The notes beneath the pieces are model-generated. The model was given only the letters and a program-made list of their open reading frames with translations. It ran no database searches and had not been told where the DNA came from. Positions 8,788 to 17,885 of a stretch of 64,000 nt of DNA are shown one piece after another (position 1 is the stretch's first letter; each line of letters begins with the position of its first letter). The DNA is from Clostridia bacterium (lineage in GTDB: Bacteria; Bacillota; Clostridia; Lachnospirales; Lachnospiraceae), in contig CAJTAT010000001.1 of the NCBI GenBank assembly GCA_910574475.1, forward strand, positions 124,001 through 188,000. The letters are read 5' to 3'. The translations under genes and the position numbers were made by a program.

Positions 8788-10476
8788 TTAGAACAGGCCG
8801 GAGATCTTTCCTGTCTCGTCTACGTCGATTCTCTCTGCAGCCGGAACCTTGGGCAGACCAGGCATGGTCATAATCTCGCCTGTCAAAGCCACGATAAAGC
8901 CCGCACCTGCGGAAATCTTCAGGTTACGTACCGTAACTTCGAAGTCCTTGGGCGCGCCAAGCTTTGTCTGATCGTCAGTCAGGCTGTACTGAGTCTTAGC
9001 CACACAAATGGGGCAGCTGCCAAATCCGAGAGCTTCCAGCTCTTTTGCCTGCTTCTGAGCATTTGCAGTCAGAACAGCACGGGATCCGCCATAGATCTTC
9101 TGAACGATTGCATTCAGCTTATCCTCAATGCTGGTTCCTTCCAGCTCATAGGAGAAGGTAAAGTCATTGGGTTCCTCAACAAGACGGATTACTTCCTCAG
9201 CCAGTTTCACGCCGCCTTCTCCGCCTTTTGCCCATACTTCAGACAGTGCAACATTTACGCCAAGCTCTTTACATTTGCTCTCTACCAGATCAAGCTCAGC
9301 CTTGGTATCAGTAGGGAATGCATTGATGGCAACTACGCAGGGAAGCTTGTATACATCCTTAATATTGCTTACATGCTTCAGCAGGTTTGGAAGGCCTTTC
9401 TCCAAAGCCTCTAAGTTTTCATTGTTCAGATCCGCCTTTGGAACGCCGCCGTTGTACTTCAGAGCACGTACAGTCGCTACAATAACAACTGCGTTTGGCT
9501 TTAAGCCAGCCATACGGCACTTAATATCCAAGAACTTTTCTGCACCCAGGTCTGCACCGAAGCCTGCCTCTGTGATAGTGTAGTCAGCCAGCTTCATAGC
9601 CATCTTGGTAGCTGTTACAGAGTTACATCCATGAGCGATGTTGGCGAATGGTCCGCCGTGAACGATAGCTGGAACATGCTCCAGAGTCTGTACCAGGTTT
9701 GGCTTTAATGCATCCTTTAACAGAGCGGCCATAGCGCCCTGTGCATTCAAATCGCCTGCTGTAACTGGCTTCTGCTCGGAAGCTTTTCCATATGTATATC
9801 CGATGATAATTCTTGCAAGTCTCTTCTTCAGGTCTGTGATATCATTTGCCAGACACAAAACTGCCATAATCTCAGAGGCAACTGTAATATCGTAGCCATC
9901 CTCTCTCGGCATACCATTAGTCTTTCCGCCAAGACCATCTACTACATTACGAAGCTGACGGTCATTCATGTCTACACATCTTCTCCAGGTGATCTTTCTT
10001 GGGTCAATATTCAGTGCATTTCCCTGGAAAATATGATTGTCAATCATAGCTGCCAGCAAGTTGTTAGCTGCTCCGATTGCGTGGAAGTCGCCAGTAAAAT
10101 GAAGGTTGATGTCCTCCATCGGTACTACCTGAGCATATCCGCCGCCTGCTGCTCCACCCTTTACACCAAATACAGGTCCAAGGGATGGCTCACGAAGAGC
10201 TACCATTACCTTCTTACCCAGCTTCTGCATACCGTCTGCCAGACCTACTGTCGTTGTGGTCTTGCCTTCTCCTGCCGGTGTGGGGTTGATAGCTGTCACC
10301 AGAACCAATTTTCCGTTCTCAGCAGTACTGTCTTTCAGCAAATTGTAATCAATTTTTGCCTTATACTTTCCATACTGCTCCAAGTACTTGTCATCAATCC
10401 CCGCCTTTGCTGCGATGTCTGTGATCGGCTGCATAACTGTTTCCTGTGCAATCTCAATGTCTGATTTGAATCCCAT
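8788..10476 (-). CDS. fhs: Formate--tetrahydrofolate ligase
   Basis: 562 aa, slightly above the usual 556. It makes 10-formyl-THF from formate, THF and ATP and is the entry step of the methyl branch of the Wood-Ljungdahl pathway. The P-loop [17 protein letters not shown] lies at about residues 66-82, followed by the conserved [23 protein letters not shown]. The ATG has AGGAGAAG about 11 nt upstream. It leads the cluster fhs-fchA-folD. It is transcribed from a promoter some 285 bp away through a leader of tandem repeats, which is unusual for this gene. Confidence 0.98.
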   Translation of the reverse strand: MGFKSDIEIAQETVMQPITDIAAKAGIDDKYLEQYGKYKAKIDYNLLKDSTAENGKLVLVTAINPTPAGEGKTTTTVGLADGMQKLGKKVMVALREPSLGPVFGVKGGAAGGGYAQVVPMEDINLHFTGDFHAIGAANNLLAAMIDNHIFQGNALNIDPRKITWRRCVDMNDRQLRNVVDGLGGKTNGMPREDGYDITVASEIMAVLCLANDITDLKKRLARIIIGYTYGKASEQKPVTAGDLNAQGAMAALLKDALKPNLVQTLEHVPAIVHGGPFANIAHGCNSVTATKMAMKLADYTITEAGFGADLGAEKFLDIKCRMAGLKPNAVVIVATVRALKYNGGVPKADLNNENLEALEKGLPNLLKHVSNIKDVYKLPCVVAINAFPTDTKAELDLVESKCKELGVNVALSEVWAKGGEGGVKLAEEVIRLVEEPNDFTFSYELEGTSIEDKLNAIVQKIYGGSRAVLTANAQKQAKELEALGFGSCPICVAKTQYSLTDDQTKLGAPKDFEVTVRNLKISAGAGFIVALTGEIMTMPGLPKVPAAERIDVDETGKISGLF

Positions 10477-10490
10477 TTCGAAACTTCTCC

Positions 10491-10725
10491 TTTCCTTAAT
10501 AAAGCCATGTTTTTTGGCATAGAGGTATACCCGAAGGGTATTTCCTTAATAAAGCCATGTTTTTTTGGCATAGAGGTATACCCGGAGGGTATTTCCTTAA
10601 TAAAGCCATGTTTTTTTGGCATAGAGGTATACCCGGAGGGTATTTCCTTGATAGCGCCATGCTTTTTTGTATAAAGGTATGCCTTGAGGTATTTCTTTAA
10701 AATAAAGCCATGGTTTTGTAGATAA
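10491..10725. repeat. Tandem repeat, about 4.5 units of 50-51 bp, in the fhs leader
   Basis: Units begin at 10491, 10541, 10592, 10643 and about 10692. The first three are almost identical; the last two are diverged and shortened. On the minus strand each unit contains ATACCC-TCC-GGGTAT, a 6-bp stem with a 3-nt loop, then CATGGC and a T/A-rich stretch ending in AAGGAAA, which resembles a ribosome binding site. The unit nearest fhs abuts its real ribosome binding site. The unit lengths (50, 51, 51, 49) break any one reading frame, so this is not a repetitive protein. There are no unique spacers, so it is not a CRISPR array. Confidence 0.9.
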
Positions 10726-10767
10726 TTTAACAATCCTTGATCCACACTTCTTATCTACTATGTTTCC

Positions 10768-10796
10768 ATTATATTTCATAGACAAACATCCGACAA
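10768..10796 (-). promoter_or_regulatory. fhs promoter
   Basis: On the minus strand TTGTCG (10791-10796) and TATAAT (10768-10773) have a 17-bp spacer. The -35 box lies inside the preceding gene's terminator hairpin. The predicted transcript has a leader of about 285 nt that contains the whole tandem repeat. Confidence 0.6.
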
Positions 10797-10822
10797 TCAT
10801 ACAAACTGTCGGATGTTTTGTT
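10785..10822 (-). terminator. Terminator after the DUF4179 gene
   Basis: CATCCGACA and TGTCGGATG form a 9-bp perfect stem with a 10-11-nt loop, followed by TTTGTC on the minus strand and TTTTGTTG on the plus strand. Confidence 0.75.
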
Positions 10823-10831
10823 GTTCATTTT

Positions 10832-12388
10832 TTACAGGGTAATTATGGTTCCATTTACAGAAAGACTCTCGGCTTCTTCCAAATCTACTACGCTTTCCCA
10901 GATAATCTGACATTCCTTGTCGATGTCTGCCTCCGAATCCCAGCTCATCGCATTGGCTTTCACTTTGTTTCCATCCTTCATATTCAGAATAATATCCTCA
11001 AAGTCAATCGGTTCATCCGACATAGTGTCAAATTCTATCACTGCAGACACCGGAGAAATCTGAATTTTTTTGATTTCCAGATTTCCAGCAGAAACTTTCT
11101 CCTGGAAATTCCACGTTTTCATGGTATCTTCATAATTTACTGTGAAATTCAGGCTCCATTCACCGCCGAACAATTCCTCGTAGGAACCGTCGCCACCCAG
11201 AGCAAAGACTGCATTTTTCGCTTGATTTTCTCCAATATTGTTAAAGCAGTAACGACAGGAAATATAGTCATCTCCTATAATGTCTGCCTGATTCTCCATG
11301 CCTGGGAAGTAGGTTTCCTCAGCACCGTTTCCAATGGCCGTACCACCACCGCCGTTTGAAATTTCCTGCCCTGTCCGACGATCAATGACCATCAGGGGTT
11401 TTTGATCCAGGAGATCCCAGTCGAGCTCGCCGCCAAGCTCCAGATTTACAATGAGATTATCCTCATACTGTCCCTTAAAGATGCCCATGTTGGATATACT
11501 TGCCTCTGGGTAGGTAGAGGAAAATGCCACACGTTTGTCAGTCTTTTCCACCATATAGCTCTCATGATTACCTACATTTCCTTCTGCATCCTCTTCAGTG
11601 GTCACGAACCCCACCATTAGGCCTCCATTCCCCTCTGCTTCCCGAATCTTTAAAGGCTCAAACTCCTGCATCAGCTCCCATATGGTTTTATCCATCCCCA
11701 TATCAATCACTTCGTTGCTCTCTATCATGAGATTTCTCAATGACATTTTTATATTCTTTCCCTTTAAATCATTTTCAAACATCTCTGACATCAGGAAGGT
11801 AGCCTTTCCTGGCACACTGCCGTCGTCTATCCGCTCCAGGCCACAGTAGCGCCGGTTCAGACCGTCCTTTTCAATGCCATCCCCTTCCAGCATAACCTCT
11901 TCAAACCGGTAAGAGGATATGCTGCCCTCCTGCTCTTCGCTAAAGGGACTTCCATCCTCTGTCTCCACGTCGAGAGCCGCATAGAGGACATTTCCGTCTC
12001 CCACTGTCCCACGCAAGATTAACTTCAGCCCATTTCCCGTTGTCTCCTCATGAATGACATTTCCCGCGCTTGCCAGAAAATCATCCCCTGCCTCCAGGGG
12101 CACTGCTGTCGCCTCTGCTCCCTTTTCCTCTGTCGCCGCCTGCCGTTTAAAAAATCCCTGGAAAACCTCATTCAAGTCAAAGGCCGCCGCGGCTGTCATA
12201 GATACACAGAGAATCATCACTGCCACACAGGCTGCAAGCAGCCTTGACTTTATATGCTTTTTACCCTTTCTTCTATCTTCTATTTTCATACTGTTCTCCT
12301 CTTTTAAAACTGCCTCTAACAAAGAGTCGTGCAGATCTTTCGAGGGCTCTATCCCTGAAAATGCTTTCTTATATTCTTTAATGCTCAT
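10832..12388 (-). CDS. DUF4179 membrane protein, probable anti-sigma partner
   Basis: A 518-aa protein with a short cytoplasmic N-terminus (about residues 1-46), one transmembrane segment (about 47-70, LLAACVAVMILCVSMTAAAA) and a large extracytoplasmic part rich in beta-type sequence, the DUF4179 layout. Its ATG overlaps the sigma gene's TGA (ATGA), so the two are translationally coupled. I chose this start over a site 18 codons upstream because GGAGGAGTGCAAGG immediately precedes it. In clostridia such proteins sit next to ECF sigma factors and are thought to hold them at the membrane. No catalytic motif is seen and the signal is unknown. Confidence 0.85.
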   Translation of the reverse strand: MSIKEYKKAFSGIEPSKDLHDSLLEAVLKEENSMKIEDRRKGKKHIKSRLLAACVAVMILCVSMTAAAAFDLNEVFQGFFKRQAATEEKGAEATAVPLEAGDDFLASAGNVIHEETTGNGLKLILRGTVGDGNVLYAALDVETEDGSPFSEEQEGSISSYRFEEVMLEGDGIEKDGLNRRYCGLERIDDGSVPGKATFLMSEMFENDLKGKNIKMSLRNLMIESNEVIDMGMDKTIWELMQEFEPLKIREAEGNGGLMVGFVTTEEDAEGNVGNHESYMVEKTDKRVAFSSTYPEASISNMGIFKGQYEDNLIVNLELGGELDWDLLDQKPLMVIDRRTGQEISNGGGGTAIGNGAEETYFPGMENQADIIGDDYISCRYCFNNIGENQAKNAVFALGGDGSYEELFGGEWSLNFTVNYEDTMKTWNFQEKVSAGNLEIKKIQISPVSAVIEFDTMSDEPIDFEDIILNMKDGNKVKANAMSWDSEADIDKECQIIWESVVDLEEAESLSVNGTIITL

Positions 12389-12930
12389 CCTTGCACTCCT
12401 CCTTTTCGAATATCTGATATAGGTTTCCTTTTGTCCAGCCACTGACAGCCATCTAGGACTTGGCGAAGCTGCTCGCGCGCCCGGCTCAGACGTGTGGTAA
12501 TCGTCGTCACCTTTTCCCCTGTCAGCTCTGCAATTTCTTTGACTGTGTACCCTTCATAGTAAAAAAGGTGTATCACCGTCCGATATTTCACAGGAAGCTC
12601 CATCACTGCGTAGAAAAGCTCGCTTCTCTCTTCCATCTCATAGCTGTCCTCCTTACCATGGACTTCCTCATCCAGAGCCATAGTGCGCTTCACCCAGCCT
12701 GACAAATAATAACTTTTGCAGCAGTTGATGGTGGTTCGTATAAACCAGGCTTTCTCATGTTCTTCACTCTCGAACTCTGGTTTTTTTCGAAAAAACCGCA
12801 GGAAGACCTCCTGATAAATGTCGTCAGTATCCTGCTTATTCTTCATATAAGAATAAGCCAATTTATATACTGTTTTCTCATATTTTAAAATCAGAGCTTC
12901 TATCTGCTTTCGTTCCATATCCCGCTTCAT
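12385..12930 (-). CDS. ECF-type RNA polymerase sigma factor
   Basis: 181 aa with region 2 (LAYSYMKNKQDTDDIYQEVFLR) near residues 25-50, and region 4 with a helix-turn-helix (YTVKEIAELTGEKVTTITTRLSRAREQL) near residues 125-155. There is no region 1 or 3, as expected for an ECF factor. A GGAGGAGC site precedes the ATG. It is first in a two-gene operon with the DUF4179 protein, which probably inhibits it until an envelope signal arrives. A weak promoter (TATAAT near 12972) lies upstream; autoregulation is likely but not shown. Confidence 0.92.
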   Translation of the reverse strand: MKRDMERKQIEALILKYEKTVYKLAYSYMKNKQDTDDIYQEVFLRFFRKKPEFESEEHEKAWFIRTTINCCKSYYLSGWVKRTMALDEEVHGKEDSYEMEERSELFYAVMELPVKYRTVIHLFYYEGYTVKEIAELTGEKVTTITTRLSRAREQLRQVLDGCQWLDKRKPISDIRKGGVQG

Positions 12931-13016
12931 ACGCTCCTCCTATTATTAGTTTCGTTTCAGGCCTGTACCTATTATACTTTTTAAACCTGTCATATGTCAC
13001 AGCTTTTTTCTAAATC

Positions 13017-13045
13017 TTGACATTTCCTCTTTTAATTGCTAAAAT
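13017..13045 (+). promoter_or_regulatory. Promoter of the GntR gene
   Basis: TTGACA (13017-13022) and TAAAAT (13040-13045) with a 17-bp spacer lie about 45 bp before the start codon. I see no copy of the 26-bp palindrome found at 20451, so the regulator may not control itself. Confidence 0.7.
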
Positions 13046-13090
13046 GATTGCGTCGCGGGAATAACTGAAACTCATATGAGGACCTACAAC

Positions 13091-13756
13091 ATGGCGAATG
13101 ATGAAAAGTCACAAGTAATAAAAGCTTACGAAACGATCAAACATGATATCTGCATCCGGGCCTTTCAGCCCGGATCTCCGATTGTAAATAAAGAATTATA
13201 CAAACGTCTAGGAATGAGCCGTACCCCTGTAAGGGAAGCTATCCGACTCTTGGAGATGGAAGGCCTTGTAGAAAACATTCCCAAGAAAGGCCCTTATGTC
13301 AAAGTCTTTACAAAAGAAGAACTGCTCTTATGCTATGAAGTCTTGGACGGACTGGATGGAATGTTATCCTACAACCTTGCCACCCGCTTTGCCAATAAAG
13401 ACATCACGCTTGAAGAAACCTCCGTTCTCCATGAATATATGGATGGAATGGATCAGTGCCTCCTAAAAAAGGATAACCTGAAATGGGTACAGTTTGATAA
13501 TTCCTTTCATCAGGCCCTGAAAAACCTAAGTAATAACAGTATTCTGATTGACAGCATCAACCGTTTTGAAGTCCAGTTTCACTATGTTTCTATCAATTAT
13601 ATCCTTCCCTATGATGACTGGTCCCTCTCCAACGACGAGCATCGGGAGATTGTACGTTATATTGAAGCTGGCGACCCTGCCAATGCAAGGATTGCCACCC
13701 AGAATCAAAAGAAACGGATACGTGATTTATTAAAAATGTCTACAACAATTTTATAA
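13091..13756 (+). CDS. GntR-family (FadR/FCD type) transcriptional regulator
   Basis: 221 aa. An N-terminal winged helix-turn-helix (VNKELYKRLGMSRTPVREAI, then LLEMEGLVENIPKKGPYV) is followed by an all-helical FCD-type effector domain (YEVLDGLDGMLSYNLA, then HQALKNLSNN) that in this family usually binds a carboxylate through a metal. I place the start at 13091: GAGG lies 9 nt upstream there, while the ATG at 13076 has none. It converges on the seven-gene operon that ends at 13993. That operon's promoter carries a palindrome of FadR-type length, so this is its probable repressor, sensing a carboxylate product. Confidence 0.92.
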   Translation: MANDEKSQVIKAYETIKHDICIRAFQPGSPIVNKELYKRLGMSRTPVREAIRLLEMEGLVENIPKKGPYVKVFTKEELLLCYEVLDGLDGMLSYNLATRFANKDITLEETSVLHEYMDGMDQCLLKKDNLKWVQFDNSFHQALKNLSNNSILIDSINRFEVQFHYVSINYILPYDDWSLSNDEHREIVRYIEAGDPANARIATQNQKKRIRDLLKMSTTIL

Positions 13757-13793
13757 AAGTTGCAGATTTATTTCAAAAAATTAGACGCAATTT

Positions 13794-13838
13794 GGCCCTC
13801 CTACTCCTACAATGAGAAGTGGAGGGCCTTTTTTATAT
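13794..13838 (+). terminator. Terminator of the GntR gene
   Basis: GGCCCTCC pairs perfectly with GGAGGGCC across a ~19-nt loop and is followed by TTTTTT. The 154 bp from here to the small membrane gene hold nothing I can name. Confidence 0.88.
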
Positions 13839-13992
13839 ATTGATTTATCGATTTTTCCCGCGTGCTTCTATAGGAATCGCAAAGGGTTCCTGTCTTTATT
13901 TTCGTCATCGATATTAATCACAGAACGTACGGAGTCCTTTATTGACAGTTAGATATCCTCTTTTATGTCTTCAATATTCAATCTTTTCTAGA

Positions 13993-14151
13993 CTACAGCA
14001 GCACCGTCTGCAGAAAATAAACCACAATTCCCAGGCACAGAAACACACAGCATACGATGCGTGTCTCTTTTCTACGCTCTTCTACCGTAATCACATTCCA
14101 TAACAGGCTGATAAGCAACAGACCTACTATCAAAAAAATCCAATTCAACAT
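13993..14151 (-). CDS. Small two-helix membrane protein
   Basis: A 52-aa reading frame with AGAGG 7 nt before its ATG. It starts MLNWIFLIVGLLLISLLW, a first hydrophobic helix, has a short charged loop (EERRKETR), and a second hydrophobic helix rich in Cys and Val (IVCCVFLCLGIVVYFL). It begins 38 bp downstream of the NCS1 permease in the same direction, so it is probably the last gene of that operon. I recognise no family. A small accessory or stabilising subunit of the permease is possible. Support comes from the ribosome binding site, composition and position only. Confidence 0.6.
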   Translation of the reverse strand: MLNWIFLIVGLLLISLLWNVITVEERRKETRIVCCVFLCLGIVVYFLQTVLL

Positions 14152-14189
14152 AGCGGCACCTCTTTCCTTTCTTGAGTAATGTTTCTCTT

Positions 14190-15554
14190 CTAGTTACGTG
14201 AAGCCAATTGCTCATTCAAATCCATCTCTTTTTTCTGCAGTCCACAGGCAGTAAAGATGACACAGAACACACAATAAACCACCACTGTACCCACAAACGC
14301 ATTGATAGAAGAGATTCCCCAGTTGAGCTTCCAGCCCAGAAGCAATCCTGCAATCAGTGCCGGAATGGTTGCCAAGTTAAACTTATGATGTACCACATCT
14401 TCAGAATTCACATCCATATCATAAAAATTCTTATGTCCTGTCCAATGGAAATCTGTCTTGGACATTATAAAGTAATCTGCGATAGAAACGGCGGCGATTG
14501 GTGGAATCAGATATCCTAGGAAAGCGCAGAAGGGTACGTAATAGCTCTGAATGTCCAGACCACAGATGCAGACTGCAATCAGACCAACACCCAACACGAT
14601 AAACCGCCGGGGGAATTTTTTCTTTGTCACTACCTCAATGGTAATCGGCAGTGAAGTGGATGTAATATAAGAACTATGCTCACAGGTAGCCCAGTTCTGT
14701 AAGAAGAACATTAATGCGCCAAGTCCTACGATGCCTAATGCACTCAGTGTCGCTGCAATTTCAGAAGTTCCTGTGGCTGCTCCCCAGATGGCACCTGTAA
14801 CGATACAAAGCATAAATCCGAAAAAGAATCCAAGGAAAGATGCAAGGAAGGAGTCCTTTGCCTCTTTTGCAAAACGCATGTAATCTGCTGCACGGGAACA
14901 TCCGGCTGCCCAAGTACCAATCACGACTGCCACACCGGCGCTGATACTCATGGTTGGAGGAAATACATTGCTCCAAATAGCTGTAAATCCACCTGGTAAC
15001 AGACTACACTTATAGATACCGAACAAGCCCGTAAAAATCAGAATGGGGGCTGTAATCTTATTCAAAATAACCATCTTGGAAAATCCGATGTAATTATTAG
15101 TAATAAACAGCATGGAAATCAAAATCGCCCATACTTTAATATCAATTTGTGGAAACAGTGTAGTTACAATGGAACAGAACATAGCTGCATTTACCACATA
15201 CCATCCAATATCTGCCACATGGCATCCTGGAATAGCCACACCGACGCTTCCATAGGCATAGCGGGAGGAAAGTGCCGCATTACAGTGGGTCTTGTAACCC
15301 ACATAACCATTGAGTGCCGTAAATAACGCCAGGAACAGAGCTCCGCCCAAAATAGCAATTAATCCATTTGGCAAACCACCAGTACCGATTGTAACTGTAA
15401 CTCCTGCCTGATAAAGCTGTGCTACCATAGCAGCACCAAACCATACAAATGTCAAATCCACCCATGTTTTTCGATTGGATTTAGGGACAGGTTCATACTG
15501 AAAATCATCTGTATTTGTAGTTTGCTGATTCGCAGTTTCAACTTTAGTACTCAT
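14190..15554 (-). CDS. NCS1-family nucleobase/cytosine-type permease
   Basis: A 454-aa integral membrane protein with about 12 transmembrane segments and the NCS1 layout, similar to CodB-type cytosine permeases. Landmarks are a cytoplasmic N-terminus ending NRKTWVDLTFVWFGAAM, the repeated GTWAAGCSRAADYMRFAK segment and the late PPIAAVSIADYFIM motif. NCS1 carriers import planar cyclic amides such as cytosine, uracil, allantoin or hydantoins with H+ or Na+. It has AGGAGGT before the ATG and lies between the CobW gene and a 52-aa membrane protein. With the hydrolases upstream it most likely imports the ring compound they open. Confidence 0.93.
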   Translation of the reverse strand: MSTKVETANQQTTNTDDFQYEPVPKSNRKTWVDLTFVWFGAAMVAQLYQAGVTVTIGTGGLPNGLIAILGGALFLALFTALNGYVGYKTHCNAALSSRYAYGSVGVAIPGCHVADIGWYVVNAAMFCSIVTTLFPQIDIKVWAILISMLFITNNYIGFSKMVILNKITAPILIFTGLFGIYKCSLLPGGFTAIWSNVFPPTMSISAGVAVVIGTWAAGCSRAADYMRFAKEAKDSFLASFLGFFFGFMLCIVTGAIWGAATGTSEIAATLSALGIVGLGALMFFLQNWATCEHSSYITSTSLPITIEVVTKKKFPRRFIVLGVGLIAVCICGLDIQSYYVPFCAFLGYLIPPIAAVSIADYFIMSKTDFHWTGHKNFYDMDVNSEDVVHHKFNLATIPALIAGLLLGWKLNWGISSINAFVGTVVVYCVFCVIFTACGLQKKEMDLNEQLASRN

Positions 15555-15583
15555 ACATTCAACCTCCTATTATTAAGTTTCGC

Positions 15584-16606
15584 TTATGATTCATTATAAA
15601 GTTCTAAACAAATTTCTCTGATTTCTGCTTTTGATCCAATAAAACTTTGAAAAGCTTTCAGCGATTTTAGAATCAATTTTGGATCAATATCCCGCATGAT
15701 AAACACGAGACTTGATTGATGTTCTTCCTCATTCCAGCTATCCAGATGCTGCGGTGGATGAATGATATGTTGTACGCCATTCAATAACACCGGCCCCTCT
15801 TCACCTGTATCCAAAATTCCTTTCACCCGGTACACTGCTTCCCCATGGGCATATAACAATGCCGACAACCAGATTCCAAAAGCGGCCCAGTTAAGCGGCT
15901 TTTCAAACCCTATGGAGATCGTTCTTACCCCTGTTGTATGGACACTTTCTGATTTTACTTTACTGTGCAGGCGGATCAAATCCTGCTTTCCATAAATTTC
16001 ATTTCCAAATACCTTCTCTGGCGGGATCTCTCCATATACGGCTTCCAGAACGACTGCCATTGGATTGATCTCGTAGATTCGGGTATAGAGTTCCTGCTTT
16101 TCCTCTTCCTGGGCGAGATCTGTTTTTGTCAGGATCACCCTGTCTGCCACTGCAATTTGTTTCACAGCTTCCATACCGTTCTCCAAATGTAGCTTTCCGT
16201 TTACGGAATCCAGACAGGAGACCACATGCTTCACCTTATAGTGATGCCTTAACATAGAATCAGTCATTATGGAAAACAGGATAGGGGCTGGATCCGCCAG
16301 GCCAGACGTCTCAATTACCACCTGATCTACCTCTGTTTCCCCCTGATCTCTCAAATCAATGATTCTGCCCAGCTCATTTACTAAGTCAGCACGCACCTGA
16401 CAGCATGCACAGCCTCCCCCCAGTAAAATTGTGTTTTCCTCTACCCTTCTAAGCACACGCTGATCCAAACCTACTTTTCCAAATTCATTTACAATCACAA
16501 TAGTCTTTTGAAAAGATGGTTGTTCCAGCCAATGGCGCAAAAGTGTCGTCTTTCCGCTGCCCAGAAAACCCGTTATGATTACGACAGAAATATAGCCCCC
16601 GTCCAT
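15584..16606 (-). CDS. CobW/G3E-family GTP-binding metallochaperone
   Basis: 340 aa. The Walker A loop GFLGSGKTT is at residues 13-21, the family's metal-binding CxCC (GGGCACC) at C66, C68 and C69, then ETSGLADPAP and the base-recognition LTKTDLA. A CobW C-terminal domain follows. These GTPases deliver zinc or cobalt to client enzymes. The gene is coupled to the upstream 111-aa CxxC protein with a 1-bp gap and to the permease downstream. Because the operon contains a predicted zinc hydrolase of the HpPgdA type, I infer that it loads zinc into that enzyme. Confidence 0.93.
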   Translation of the reverse strand: MDGGYISVVIITGFLGSGKTTLLRHWLEQPSFQKTIVIVNEFGKVGLDQRVLRRVEENTILLGGGCACCQVRADLVNELGRIIDLRDQGETEVDQVVIETSGLADPAPILFSIMTDSMLRHHYKVKHVVSCLDSVNGKLHLENGMEAVKQIAVADRVILTKTDLAQEEEKQELYTRIYEINPMAVVLEAVYGEIPPEKVFGNEIYGKQDLIRLHSKVKSESVHTTGVRTISIGFEKPLNWAAFGIWLSALLYAHGEAVYRVKGILDTGEEGPVLLNGVQHIIHPPQHLDSWNEEEHQSSLVFIMRDIDPKLILKSLKAFQSFIGSKAEIREICLELYNES

Positions 16607-16607
16607 T

Positions 16608-16943
16608 TTATACGTCCTCTTGATCCGTTTTGGCCTCCAGGTAGCTCAGCAAATCTGGATCTAACGGATCCACCGTCTTTCCACAAAGCTTTTGTACCTG
16701 AAACCAAAGATCTCCAAAGTCCTTGCACAAAAGTGCTCTTCCTGTTCTATTCATCACCGTATAGCCGCCTCCCGGACGATTACGAACAGACAGACCATAA
16801 TACCCCAATATCTTATTTGTAACACTTACTTTCATCTGTCTCGTTCGCAGCAAAACTCTTTGATCAACAAACCCTTTTTCGTCCGTTTTTAACCGATCAC
16901 TCCAATGGATACTGGAAAACATTTGACCGCAAGCCATACACAT
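16608..16943 (-). CDS. Small cysteine-pair protein of unknown function
   Basis: A 111-aa soluble protein that begins MCMACGQMF, giving a CxxC at residues 2-5, with a further Cys in ALLCKDFGD and one in KLCGK near residues 73 and 87. The centre is basic (VSVTNKILGYYGLSVRNRPGGG). I chose the ATG at 16943 because AAAGGA is 8 nt upstream; the ATG at 16949 is only 2 nt from it. It is coupled to the CobW GTPase (1-bp gap), which suggests a metal-handling partner or a partial zinc-ribbon. I do not recognise its family. Confidence 0.75.
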   Translation of the reverse strand: MCMACGQMFSSIHWSDRLKTDEKGFVDQRVLLRTRQMKVSVTNKILGYYGLSVRNRPGGGYTVMNRTGRALLCKDFGDLWFQVQKLCGKTVDPLDPDLLSYLEAKTDQEDV

Positions 16944-16973
16944 GGTCATATTCCTTTCTTAGCTAGACTCTTT

Positions 16974-17855
16974 TTACACATTACGCGGAAAGCGTTTCAT
17001 GAAATCTTCTGCAATCTCTTTATAGGTTACAAAGCGCACGCCCTCATGCTTCATAATGTGCTCAATCAGCCGCTCGTTCATGAGAATTCCCTGGGGATGT
17101 CCGCTTACGTCAGGATGGATGCAGACTGGGAATACCGCGTAATCATACTCACGATAAACATAGTCAAACTGATCTTTCCACATCTGTCCAATATCCCAGG
17201 GGCTTGCAAATCCATAGCTGTTTGGGCTTGCCTTCTGGAACATCATAGGAGGCAGATCGTCCAAATACCAGCTTGCAGGAATCTCAACCAGGCCTGTTTC
17301 CTCGCCCCGAACCAAAGGTTTCATCCAGTCTTCTGCATTTTTTGAGTAATCAATCTTTGTCCATGTATCACCGATTCGCACATAATAAGGATGGAAATCA
17401 TTGTGCATTAAGCTGTTGTCATAGATAATTCCATGTTTCTGCAAAAGTTTATCTGTAACCTTGCTGAACTGCCACCATGGAGCATCATAGCCTACTGGTT
17501 TTTTTCCAGACATTTTCTCAATTAAATCAATACATTTTACAAGGACAGCCTCTTCCTGTGCCGGTGTCATTGTCATGGGGTCCTCGTGAGAATATCCATG
17601 AAGTGCAATCTCGTGGCCTGCATCTGCAACTGCCTGCATCTGCTCTGGAAAGCTCTCAATAGAGTGTCCGGGAATAAACCAGGTGCTAGGCATATTGTAT
17701 TTCTTCAGCATTTTCAAAATACGCGGTGAGCCTACTTCGCCAGAAAAAATACCTCTGGAAATATCTGTGGGAGAATCCTCTCCGCCGTAAGAACCCAGCC
17801 AACCTGCTACTGCGTCTACATGCACGCCCCATGCTACTAAAATTTCTTTGCTCAT
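16974..17855 (-). CDS. Polysaccharide-deacetylase-fold hydrolase, HpPgdA/cyclic imide hydrolase type
   Basis: 293 aa with a complete NodB-homology fold and no signal peptide, so it is cytoplasmic. Metal ligands sit where Helicobacter HpPgdA has them: D14 in GVHVDAV, and H86 and H90 in HGYSH. Further motifs are [21 protein letters not shown] and a late HPDVSGHP. Proteins of this subgroup include zinc-dependent cyclic-imide hydrolases and PuuE-type allantoinases, so ring-opening of an imide or ureide fits better than wall deacetylation for a cytoplasmic enzyme encoded beside an NCS1 permease and an amidase. The substrate is not proven. GGAG precedes the ATG. Confidence 0.85.
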   Translation of the reverse strand: MSKEILVAWGVHVDAVAGWLGSYGGEDSPTDISRGIFSGEVGSPRILKMLKKYNMPSTWFIPGHSIESFPEQMQAVADAGHEIALHGYSHEDPMTMTPAQEEAVLVKCIDLIEKMSGKKPVGYDAPWWQFSKVTDKLLQKHGIIYDNSLMHNDFHPYYVRIGDTWTKIDYSKNAEDWMKPLVRGEETGLVEIPASWYLDDLPPMMFQKASPNSYGFASPWDIGQMWKDQFDYVYREYDYAVFPVCIHPDVSGHPQGILMNERLIEHIMKHEGVRFVTYKEIAEDFMKRFPRNV

Positions 17856-17885
17856 ACTCCTGTCTCCTTTTCTCTTTTTTAGATT

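Noticed and set aside
10491-10725. CRISPR-like array
   Set aside because: Units are contiguous with no unique spacers and no cas genes are near.
10335-10800. Reading frames with a repeated KEIPSGYTSMPKKHGF peptide across the fhs leader repeats
   Set aside because: The frames lack good ribosome binding sites, overlap the fhs start, and the repeat units of 50, 51, 51 and 49 bp shift frame. The peptide repetition only reflects the DNA repeat.
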